A stretch of DNA of 38,619 nt from Bacteroidales bacterium UBA6117 (GTDB lineage: Bacteria; Bacteroidota; Bacteroidia; Bacteroidales; VadinHA17). Both the position numbers and the translations under genes were made by a program. Below, piece after piece: positions 32,653 through 38,619 of this stretch; the stretch's first letter is position 1; each line of letters begins with the position of its first letter. The stretch spans positions 1-38,619 of the forward strand of contig DIWB01000032.1 in the NCBI GenBank assembly GCA_002428385.1, written 5' to 3'. The notes under the pieces are model-generated. The model was not told where the DNA came from. It made no database searches and saw only the letters and a list, made by a program, of their open reading frames with translations.

Positions 32653-33198
32653 ATGATACACGAAAGAGGTTACTGGCTAAGCCAGGAGGAGATCAAGACG
32701 CATGAGTTTGATGAAAGACTCTGCGAGGCGATCATTAAAAAGTATGCCGGAGTAAAAACCGCTGTTGATATCGGTTGCGGTCCCGGCAGGTATGTAATGA
32801 AGCTGATCGGCGCCAGGATCCCCTGCACAGGATACGACGGATCCCCGCTTACTCCAAATTTAACAGGAGGTCTTTGTCAGGTCATGGATTTTTCAGAACC
32901 GGTCAACATAGGTCAATACGACCTGGTTCTCAGCCTGGAGGTTGGAGAACATATCCCTGCAGCTTATGAGCAGACATTTCTGGATAACCTTGCAAGGGCT
33001 GCCGATAGGTACTTGGTTATGAGCTGGGCAAAAGAAGGGCAGGCGGGTGTCGGTCATGTTAACTGCCGCAGTAATGAATATATCATTGCTGAAATGTTTG
33101 CCCGTGGATTTAAGTTTGATATTGAATCTACGGAGCATTTACGAAGGGAAAGTACCCTGCCCTGGTTCCCTGAAACCTTAATGGTATTTGTGCGATGA
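32653..33198 (+). CDS. SAM-dependent methyltransferase, class I
   Basis: A 181-residue protein. The Rossmann motif I is VDIGCGPGRYVMKL (about 40-53), with post-I GYDGSP and a motif-II-like DLVLSLEVGEHIP. The acceptor cannot be told: sugars, lipids or nucleic acids are all possible. It sits directly before a glycosyltransferase remnant and an intact glycosyltransferase, which suggests glycan or DNA-base modification. Its TGA overlaps the ATG of the remnant. Confidence 0.8.
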   Translation: MIHERGYWLSQEEIKTHEFDERLCEAIIKKYAGVKTAVDIGCGPGRYVMKLIGARIPCTGYDGSPLTPNLTGGLCQVMDFSEPVNIGQYDLVLSLEVGEHIPAAYEQTFLDNLARAADRYLVMSWAKEGQAGVGHVNCRSNEYIIAEMFARGFKFDIESTEHLRRESTLPWFPETLMVFVR

Positions 33199-33306
33199 AC
33201 GAACCTGTAACTGCAATATTCTTCTCGTGCCGGCGGCTACAGGACTGCTGTGCTTACTGAAGATTACGTCATCAATATTAGTATTGGAATTCATGTGAAT
33301 ACATGA
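33195..33306 (+). pseudogene. Internally deleted glycosyltransferase remnant
   Basis: The ATG at 33195, overlapping the methyltransferase stop, encodes NEPVTAIFFSCRR, the usual first strand of a small GT2-like phage glycosyltransferase family. One frame over, from 33235, the sequence reads GYRTAVLTEDYVINISIGIH and VNT, then stops at 33304-33306, which looks like the C-terminus of the same kind of protein. The joint is at about 33231-33236 with a +1 shift. Most of the gene, including the catalytic domain, is therefore gone. The N-terminal reading ends at 33258-33260. Confidence 0.5.
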
Positions 33307-33319
33307 CAAAATAAAAAAA

Positions 33320-34048
33320 ATGAAAATTGAAGTCTTTGCACTCTGCTATAACGAGGAGATCCTTCTCCCGTTCTTTCTGAGGCACTATGAAAGGTTTGCC
33401 TCCAGGATAACAGTATATGATAACTACTCTACCGATCGCAGCCCTGAGATATGCCGGGCGCATCCACTGGTTAACCTGGTCCAGTACGATTCGGGCAATC
33501 AGATCCGGGATGACCTGTATCTTGATATCAAAAACAACTGCTGGAAGCACTCAACCGCTGACTGGGTTGTTGTCTGTGACATGGACGAGTTTTTGATAGG
33601 CCTTGAGTTGCTCCCTTCCATCGACTCTCAGGGATATACAATAATAAGCCCTGACTGGTGGGAGATGTTATCGGAAACGATTCCAGACAGCAGCTCAGGA
33701 GAGCAGATCTTCACTATCGTAAACAGAGGCGTGAATCTCGGACAGGCAACAAAGAGTATCATCTTTAAGCCCGGTCAGATCCAGGAGATAGAATACAATC
33801 CTGGCTGTCATTCATTCAATGCTCAGGGCGACGTTAATCTGCTGCGGACCGGTGACATGAAGATCCTGCATTATAAGAATCTGTCTTTACATTATGTTTT
33901 AGAGAGGAACGCTCTTTTTGTAGCCCGTCTCAGCGATATCAACATTCAGAAGAGCTGGGGCTTTCACTATAATTTTGCACCTGAAAAGGTAGAAGCATGG
34001 TTCAACAATATGCTGCAGAGGGCGGTAAAAGTGGAGGGCGTGCTATGA
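33320..34048 (+). CDS. Glycosyltransferase, GT2-like (Glyco_tranf_2_4 type)
   Basis: A 242-residue protein. The opening IEVFALCYNEEILLPFFLRHYERFAS is followed by the nucleotide-binding strand ITVYDNYSTDRSPEI, and WVVVCDMDEFL (about 87-97) serves as the DxD-like metal motif. It has no membrane helix. In phages such enzymes modify DNA bases or the host envelope. It stands beside a methyltransferase, a second degraded glycosyltransferase and, further on, a DNA methyltransferase; target unknown. Its last 4 bases overlap the next ATG. Confidence 0.82.
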   Translation: MKIEVFALCYNEEILLPFFLRHYERFASRITVYDNYSTDRSPEICRAHPLVNLVQYDSGNQIRDDLYLDIKNNCWKHSTADWVVVCDMDEFLIGLELLPSIDSQGYTIISPDWWEMLSETIPDSSSGEQIFTIVNRGVNLGQATKSIIFKPGQIQEIEYNPGCHSFNAQGDVNLLRTGDMKILHYKNLSLHYVLERNALFVARLSDINIQKSWGFHYNFAPEKVEAWFNNMLQRAVKVEGVL

Positions 34049-34191
34049 AAAACCACGACTATGCTTATGACACTGTAATTGAGGATAGCTGCTTTATAGC
34101 CTTCCTGGTGGTGGTCTAATTGATTGTACTGAGCGGACTTGCCGATATAAGTTATGGTATCTGGCTAATAATTGAGAAGTGGGTTTGCTAA
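34045..34191 (+). pseudogene. Small membrane protein interrupted by an in-frame TAA
   Basis: The ATG at 34045 encodes 24 residues ending in FIAFLVVV before a TAA at 34117-34119. The same frame continues for another 23 codons (LIVLSGLADISYGIW, LIIEKWVC) to a TAA at 34189-34191. Read through, it would be a ~48-residue peptide with one long hydrophobic stretch. The single stop looks like a nonsense mutation, or the first 24 codons are a functional short peptide. Confidence 0.35.
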
Positions 34192-34225
34192 CGGATACAA
34201 ATAAAACAAGTTAAAAATATTAGTG

Positions 34226-34462
34226 ATGGCACTATTAACAGACGATTGTGACATTAACAATAACCGACTTATTACCTATGTGGGAGGCAATGGAGATTAC
34301 TATATCGAAATTATTGGTGATGATGACAGAAGTTTAGCTGTGCGAATAGCTATGAGTGGGGGAATTGCACCCTTAGAAGTAAAGCTGGCAGCTGTTGCCT
34401 TTTATCGAGCAATGGAAAAGACCGGATTAAATGAACGCAATAATACCCCAATGGTACGATGA
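34226..34462 (+). CDS. Small phage protein of unknown function
   Basis: 78 residues from the ATG at 34226; the GTG one codon upstream is an alternative. The N-terminus is acidic (LTDDCDINNN), a beta-like segment follows (YYIEIIGDDDRSLAVRIAMSGG), and a helix PLEVKLAAVAFYRAMEKTGL ends it. No family recognised. A 119-base gap with no clear features separates it from the DNA methyltransferase. Confidence 0.5.
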   Translation: MALLTDDCDINNNRLITYVGGNGDYYIEIIGDDDRSLAVRIAMSGGIAPLEVKLAAVAFYRAMEKTGLNERNNTPMVR

Positions 34463-34581
34463 GCGATGGAATTTTTAATTGGTTTTATTAATAGTTAGGT
34501 TGCGTACTTGGTTAAAAAGGCAGTTTTAAAAATAAGTTCAAACGGTACGGCTCGGCAAGATCTGAAGTTAAAAAGGTAAAG

Positions 34582-35229
34582 ATGATAAGTGAAGTTTATA
34601 ATGAGGACTGTATGATCGGGATGGCGAGATATCCTGATAAGTATTTTGATCTGGCTATTGTAGATCCTCCGTATGGAATTGGAGAATACTGGATGAAATC
34701 AAAACGCACATATAATTACGGCCGGCAATCATGGAATAATGAAACACCTGGTGAGGAATATTTTCAGCAGCTTTTTAGAGTTTCAAAAAACCAGATTATC
34801 TGGGGTGCAAACTATTATTGTCAGTTTTTACCTCAAAGAAATAGCTGGCTTATATGGGATAAAAACAGAAACTCTGAAAAGACATTTATGAGTGAAGCAG
34901 AGTTGGCTTGGACATCTTTGAATATTGTAATGAAGATTGTTAAGATCACGTGGGATGGAATCCATAAAGCTGGCGAACATAGGAATATACCTGCAAATAA
35001 AAATATTCATCCTTGTCAGCGACCTGTGCAATTATATACGTGGCAGCTGAAAAAGTTTGCAACGCCGGCATTCAAGATTATCGATACTCATATGGGTTCC
35101 GGCAGCTCTCGTATTGCTAGTTATGATTTTGGATGTGATTTTGTTGGATTTGAAATTGACCCTGGTTATTATGAAAAGCAGGATAAAAGATTTGAAATAC
35201 ATAAACAGCATCTTGTCATGTCGTTCTGA
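34582..35229 (+). CDS. Orphan DNA methyltransferase (N4-cytosine/N6-adenine, D12/N6 type)
   Basis: A 215-residue protein. Motif IV is VDPPYGIG (Asp28-Pro-Pro-Tyr31) near the N-terminus. Motif X-like HPCQRPVQLYTWQL and motif I-like IDTHMGSGSSRIAS come near the end, which is the beta-class order; FVGFEIDPGYYE completes the SAM pocket. No restriction gene is nearby, so it is probably a phage modification enzyme that evades host restriction or marks its own DNA. The recognition site cannot be deduced. Confidence 0.88.
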   Translation: MISEVYNEDCMIGMARYPDKYFDLAIVDPPYGIGEYWMKSKRTYNYGRQSWNNETPGEEYFQQLFRVSKNQIIWGANYYCQFLPQRNSWLIWDKNRNSEKTFMSEAELAWTSLNIVMKIVKITWDGIHKAGEHRNIPANKNIHPCQRPVQLYTWQLKKFATPAFKIIDTHMGSGSSRIASYDFGCDFVGFEIDPGYYEKQDKRFEIHKQHLVMSF

Positions 35230-35233
35230 GTCA

Positions 35234-35359
35234 TTGCCTTTATTATTCGATAAAGGCAGTTACTCAGAGTCCAGTGTCACGGTTGCGTGGAATGAAATGG
35301 AACGCTACCGTTGGCTGAGGGGAAACATCCTGCCTTTTTTGTATTATTGTAAGTTCTAA
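35234..35359 (+). other. Gap after the DNA methyltransferase with a possible small frame and inverted repeat
   Basis: A TTG-started frame of 41 codons (LPLLFDKGSYSESSVTVAWN, then EMERYRWLRGN) closes at 35359. It could be a tiny gene or the lost end of a longer one. TGCCTTTA (35235-35242) and TAAAGGCA (35251-35258) are perfect inverted arms at its start. Confidence 0.25.
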
Positions 35360-35374
35360 TCAATACCTTATGCC

Positions 35375-35716
35375 ATGAGACCAACTGTTGCTTTATTATT
35401 TCTTCTTCTCTTAATGCCTTCCCTGAGCGCCCAGGAGACACCTTCCCCTACAGACACGGTAAAGTTCTACTACTGCGAAATGCTCGCAATGGACCAAGCC
35501 CTTGCCCCTATGCGGAGCTTTATGGTTAACTTTGGAGAGGAAAAGCAATTTGAAAACAAATATGCGGATCTGAAGCAGGGTAAATTCAAATCCTTTGTAT
35601 CAGCTGCTATTCCCCTGAACATCCTGGCTCAGGACGGATGGCAGCTGGTCACAGTCTACAGGACGACCGTTCTGAAGGAACCTGGCGACTGTTACATACT
35701 ACGAAAACCAAGATAA
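35375..35716 (+). CDS. Exported phage protein of unknown function
   Basis: A 113-residue protein with a signal peptide (residues 1-20, LLFLLLLMPSLSAQ). The mature part is short, includes DTVKFYYCEMLAMDQALAPM and ends TTVLKEPGDCYILRKPR. No domain recognised. Exported proteins at this point of a prophage may act in superinfection control or host conversion. A terminator-like hairpin follows its stop. Confidence 0.6.
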   Translation: MRPTVALLFLLLLMPSLSAQETPSPTDTVKFYYCEMLAMDQALAPMRSFMVNFGEEKQFENKYADLKQGKFKSFVSAAIPLNILAQDGWQLVTVYRTTVLKEPGDCYILRKPR

Positions 35717-35745
35717 GGGAAAGCCTTTTCCTGACCTCTTATCAC

Positions 35746-35776
35746 ATCCGGATCCTCCAGGTTTCGGATTTTTTAT
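35746..35776 (+). terminator. Terminator-like hairpin after the early genes
   Basis: ATCCGGATCC (35746-35755) and GGTTTCGGAT (35760-35769) pair 8 of 10 with a 4-base loop and run into TTTTTTATT. It ends the early-gene block 30 bases after the exported protein gene. Confidence 0.55.
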
Positions 35777-35828
35777 TGCTCTGCCCTGCTGCTTTCCTTT
35801 TCGTTTATGAAATTTCTTACGAAAAAAA

Positions 35829-36065
35829 TGTAACTCTGTAACTTACTCCAAATAATTAAAAAATAAGAGAATTGCAGGTTACACTTTTTGGTTACACTTT
35901 TTCAGGGTTACAAAAAAAAGTGTAACCTTAAGTAACGGAATTACCCGGTTACATTTTTATTTCTGATCTGCAGCCCATGGTTACATTTTGAGTGTAACCT
36001 TTATTTAGTTGAAAACAAATATTTTACAAGGAAAAAAACCGCCTGTTACAGGGTTACACTTTTTT
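35829..36065. repeat. GGTTACA repeat family, both orientations
   Basis: GGTTACACTTTTT stands in tandem at 35877-35889 and 35890-35902. Further copies of GGTTACA lie at 35906, 35947, 35979 and 36052, and inverted TGTAACC at 35921 and 35993; two TGTAAC copies are at 35829 and 35837. The pairs 35906-35927 and 35979-35999 form hairpins. The array occupies the non-coding stretch 35717-36340 between early and late genes. It could be a second origin, a packaging site or a regulator-binding array. Confidence 0.7.
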
Positions 36066-36190
36066 ATGTGCTTTTTATCACAGTCACATCATAACTAATC
36101 TTTCATCTGGCAGCACCTGTCCTTTTTTGCTTTCCTGTTTCGCTTTAAAATTGTACTCACTGGTTTTTCTCATGCTCAGGTTTAGGTTTC

Positions 36191-36234
36191 AAAAAAGAGG
36201 TGGACAACTTTCTCGTTTCCACCTCTTTTTTTTT
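36191..36234. terminator. Strong bidirectional terminator
   Basis: AAAAAAGAGGTGG (36191-36203) and CCACCTCTTTTTT (36219-36231) are perfectly complementary around a 15-base loop, with a T-run on the right and an A-run on the left. This suits termination from either direction and isolates the late genes from the repeat array. Confidence 0.75.
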
Positions 36235-36307
36235 ATCAGATATTCTTAAATTTGAGCATTACTGCTGTTAACCCCCTTTTTACTTATTAACCAGGATCTT
36301 TCTGTCC

Positions 36308-36339
36308 TTGACAGGAAGACTGTTGTAATTATATTTTTG
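36308..36339 (+). promoter_or_regulatory. Candidate late promoter
   Basis: TTG (36308-36310), 21 bases and TATTTTTG (36332-36339) fit the Bacteroidota consensus loosely. A start ~7 bases beyond would fall at or just inside the ATG at 36341, so either the mRNA is leaderless or the true start lies slightly downstream. Confidence 0.4.
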
Positions 36340-36340
36340 T

Positions 36341-36892
36341 ATGGCAGACAATTTTACGATTGAGATCCATTGTAAAAAATATGTGAAGGCGTACCTTGAA
36401 ATGCATTGCGGGATCCCGGCAGACCTCCGGCATATTCCGGATCTTCTCCTGGAGCTTCGATCGGGACTGATGAACAAACCAGGGCACAGGGAAAAGGCAG
36501 AAGTAATGAAATACACTGACACGGTGAGGATTATTATCCCTCCAGATTATTTTTACCGGCACGGATGGGAGATGAATAAGGAGAATGAACTCGATTTTAA
36601 CAGAATGGTAGAGCAGAAGATAAAGTTTTTTATGAGGCAGTATGTTGCCCTTAACCACGCCCTGGGTTTTCCTGTTGCAGTCTGCATAAGGGAATTTCAG
36701 GAGAAATTCGGCTTTTATGAGCACATCTGGAGTTATGAAAGCATAAAAAAAGATTTTTACCGGAATGGGAAAACCGTTCCCTTGTCAGCATTGAGATTAT
36801 TAAAGGAAGAAATCACTAAAATACTTTTGGACAATTTGTCTGAAATGAGGACATATTCGAAGAAACTTTTAAAGGGAAACTGTAATGAATAA
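36341..36892 (+). CDS. Conserved Bacteroidota phage protein, unknown role
   Basis: A 183-residue protein starting ADNFTIEIHCKKYVKAYLEMHCG. It contains VRIIIPPDYFYRHGWEMNKEN, then FFMRQYVALNHALGFPVAVCIREFQEKFGF and WSYESIKKDFYRNGK. I recognise this as a recurring hypothetical protein of Bacteroidota prophages but know no function. The pattern around EFQEKFGF and YESIKKDFYRNG suggests a HTH-like core, so a late regulator or small packaging protein is possible. It is the first gene after the terminator and overlaps the next gene by 8 bases. Confidence 0.7.
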   Translation: MADNFTIEIHCKKYVKAYLEMHCGIPADLRHIPDLLLELRSGLMNKPGHREKAEVMKYTDTVRIIIPPDYFYRHGWEMNKENELDFNRMVEQKIKFFMRQYVALNHALGFPVAVCIREFQEKFGFYEHIWSYESIKKDFYRNGKTVPLSALRLLKEEITKILLDNLSEMRTYSKKLLKGNCNE

Positions 36893-37334
36893 CATGGGTG
36901 GAATTAATCGTCTTTACCTCGTCGATGCCGACTATTTTTCGGCTCTCGACCAGGACTCAGGCTTCATATATGATCTCCTGCTCGACTCGGGAGTGGAAAT
37001 GAACGAGATTGAGTTTACTGAGGACACCGGAAGGGTCTCAGAGACAGAGGAAGAAACTGATGACGGTGTGGTATTTAACTATGAAGCTACGGTTCTGGTT
37101 CCAAAGGTAAGCCCGGGAGATTCCCGCCGGTTTTCGTCCCTGCGAGACAAAAAGCTGCTGGTACTGGTGCGCGACAATAACGATCTCTGGTGGCTGACAG
37201 GCGCCCCCGGATCGTATTTCAAGATAAGCATATCTGCATCTACAGGCACTGCTGCAGCTGAGCGTAATGGCAGCACACTTACAATATCAGCATCATTACC
37301 ATCCGGATCGGTCTTTATAAATGAGCTTCCGTAA
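36885..37334 (+). CDS. Phage protein, probable virion component
   Basis: A 149-residue protein. Beginning GGINRLYLVDADYFSALDQD, it has acidic middle strands (EDTGRVSETEEETDDG) and beta-rich Ser/Thr-rich C-terminal segments (FKISISASTGTAAAERNGST, then LTISASLPSGS), typical of phage structural proteins. No specific family is known to me. It overlaps the preceding gene by 8 bases. Confidence 0.6.
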   Translation: MNNMGGINRLYLVDADYFSALDQDSGFIYDLLLDSGVEMNEIEFTEDTGRVSETEEETDDGVVFNYEATVLVPKVSPGDSRRFSSLRDKKLLVLVRDNNDLWWLTGAPGSYFKISISASTGTAAAERNGSTLTISASLPSGSVFINELP

Positions 37335-37409
37335 GCCACAGTATATCAATTAGCTTAATTTTATTTTTGTCCTTTTTTCTGCCTTTTCCTGCATGTAACA
37401 TTGCGGGAA

Positions 37410-38369
37410 ATGGACGCGAACAATATTTATTTATACCGCCAAATACTTAAAGGCAAGTGGTTTATCCACTGGTCTTATGCCTTATCTCTTGCCCCGCTCC
37501 TGGGCAACCTCTTCCAGGGAAAATCGATGGGTGACGCCCGCGACTGGCGTGGCGATCAGACAACAAACCTGGAAGAGTCGGAATCGAGAGCTAAATTTCC
37601 AATTATCTGCGGCACTCATGCATCTGCAGTTTCAGCATTTTCGAAATATGATGATGCTCCTGAGGGAAGCGTTGCCCTGGTACCACTTAAGTCGGTGATG
37701 GTGAAATATGGAACCATGTGCCAGTATGGTACCGAGGAGATCGCCGGCTTTATGATGCAGGCTGCAGCTTCAAAAAAGATTGTCGCGGTGGTTCTCGACA
37801 TCGACTCCGGCGGCGGATCCGTTGACTCTATACCCCCCTTGCTCGAGGCAATCAGGAAAGTACAGAATATATATAACAAACCGGTCATTGCAAGCGCTGA
37901 TCTCTGCGCCTCGGCTGCTTATTATGTAGCCGCTCACTGCGATCGTATTATTGCAAATAATCCCGTGTCAGCCGAATTCGGCTCCATTGGAGTAATGATG
38001 AGCTGGTGGGATGTTCAGCCTTATTACGAAAAGGAAGGATTTGTATTCCATAAAATTTACGCTCCGGAGAGCACTCACAAGAACCTTCCATTCGAGAAAG
38101 CCCTGAAAGGAGAATATGACCTTATAAAGGAGGAGGAACTGTCGCCCCTGGCGATCGGCTTCCAGAACTCTGTCAAAGCAGCCAGAGTATCGAAGCTCGA
38201 TCTTAAGGTTGAAGGGATATTAAACGGGCGGATGTTTTATGCCGACAATCAGAAGAATTCTGCTCTCTCGGCTAAGACAGTAGGCCTGATCGACGAGGTT
38301 GCGGACCTGGACAGGGCAATTTCCCTGGCAAAAGGACTTGCTGAAGTAAGAAAAATATTCAACGAATAG
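37410..38369 (+). CDS. S49-type prohead protease (SppA-like)
   Basis: 319 residues from the ATG at 37410; a TTG three codons upstream is less likely. The ClpP/S49 fold has VVLDIDSGGGSVDSI and the catalytic serine region SADLCASAAYYVAAHCDRI, with SAEFGSIGVMMSWWDVQPYYEKEGF leading to a basic-residue-bearing segment (FHKIYAPESTHKNL) for the Ser-Lys dyad. In tailed phages this enzyme sits before the scaffold and capsid genes and matures the prohead. The next gene follows 2 bases later, consistent with that order. Confidence 0.85.
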   Translation: MDANNIYLYRQILKGKWFIHWSYALSLAPLLGNLFQGKSMGDARDWRGDQTTNLEESESRAKFPIICGTHASAVSAFSKYDDAPEGSVALVPLKSVMVKYGTMCQYGTEEIAGFMMQAAASKKIVAVVLDIDSGGGSVDSIPPLLEAIRKVQNIYNKPVIASADLCASAAYYVAAHCDRIIANNPVSAEFGSIGVMMSWWDVQPYYEKEGFVFHKIYAPESTHKNLPFEKALKGEYDLIKEEELSPLAIGFQNSVKAARVSKLDLKVEGILNGRMFYADNQKNSALSAKTVGLIDEVADLDRAISLAKGLAEVRKIFNE

Positions 38370-38371
38370 TC

Positions 38372-38619
38372 ATGGAAAAGAAGGCTGGTAAACTGAAACA
38401 GATCATCAATAAGCTCCTGGGCACAGACAAGCCCTGGAAGCTTGGATATGACGGACATCTTGATGTTGAAGCAGGTGAGCTCGCGCGGATCCGCGAGGAA
38501 TATGGCGAAGACTTCATATCAAAATTTGAAAAGCTTCTGAGCGAAGAAAACGAAAATACTAATAATCAAATTCAAACTGAAATGCCAAAAATTCTAACTC
38601 TGGCGCAGGTTTGCGCCGT
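38372..38619 (+). CDS. Start of a scaffold- or capsid-related phage gene (cut by the window end)
   Basis: The ATG at 38372, 2 bases after the protease stop, opens 82 codons that run off the window. The sequence is charged and helical (KKAGKLKQIINKLLGTDK, LARIREEYGEDFISKFEKLL, SEENENTNNQIQTEM). That resembles an internal scaffold or the delta domain ahead of a capsid protein. The function is inferred from position only. Confidence 0.6.
   Translation, partial: MEKKAGKLKQIINKLLGTDKPWKLGYDGHLDVEAGELARIREEYGEDFISKFEKLLSEENENTNNQIQTEMPKILTLAQVCA

Overview
The window looks like a chromosome segment from a member of the Bacteroidota, probably Bacteroidales-like, running into the left part of a prophage. 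The evidence is a PorQ-type protein of the type IX secretion system, a ResB-CcsA fusion protein, promoters of the TTTG-N19-TAnnTTTG class, mostly poor Shine-Dalgarno sites, and protein families typical of that phylum. No tRNA, rRNA or CRISPR array was recognised.

Region 1 (1-2010) is a decayed carbohydrate locus. It holds a probable remnant of a GH28-type glycosidase, an intact secreted sugar-isomerase-like TIM barrel, a small lipocalin-like secreted protein, and the first ~50 codons of a GH26-type mannanase whose remainder is gone. Short 7-bp and 8-bp tandem repeats lie in the gaps. Region 2 (2012-4288, minus strand) has a GatB/YqeY-domain protein and an MsbA-like ABC exporter. Region 3 (4453-7357, plus) is a three-gene operon: a NEW3-domain membrane protein, an ABC ATPase and an ABC-2 type permease. 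Region 4 (7441-10578) has a copper-type P1B ATPase preceded by a perfect inverted repeat, convergent with a CDF efflux protein. Region 5 (9718-13288, minus) reads porQ, cmk, ispH, CDF. An EamA transporter follows at 13330-14301.

Region 6 (14534-20287, plus) is an electron-transfer operon: EtfB, EtfA, a membrane Fe-S oxidoreductase (EtfD-like) and an acyl-CoA dehydrogenase. Together they plausibly carry electrons from acyl-CoA oxidation to the quinone pool. A very good Bacteroidota promoter stands in front. A 1024-residue cytochrome c maturation protein (ResB-CcsA fusion) follows. A composite palindromic repeat (23444-23630) then separates the chromosomal genes from the prophage.

Region 7 (23738-38619) is the prophage. 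Leftward lysogeny genes are a HTH repressor and a DEDDh exonuclease with a C-terminal membrane anchor. Rightward early genes are a small Cro-like protein, a LuxR-type HTH protein with a cysteine cluster, several small proteins, a stand-alone NUMOD1 protein and a 1057-residue primase-helicase. Directly after the primase is an iteron-like array of CATCTACAA repeats in both orientations around an AT-rich core, a strong candidate origin. A zone of small genes follows: zinc-finger-like and SEC-C proteins, a SAM methyltransferase, a glycosyltransferase with the remnant of a second one, and an orphan DNA methyltransferase. A 0.6-kb non-coding stretch holds two terminator-like hairpins and a second repeat family (GGTTACA). 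The late genes begin at 36341 and include an S49-type prohead protease. The window ends inside the next gene, probably scaffold or capsid. No integrase, terminase or portal gene is in view, so the prophage continues to the right.
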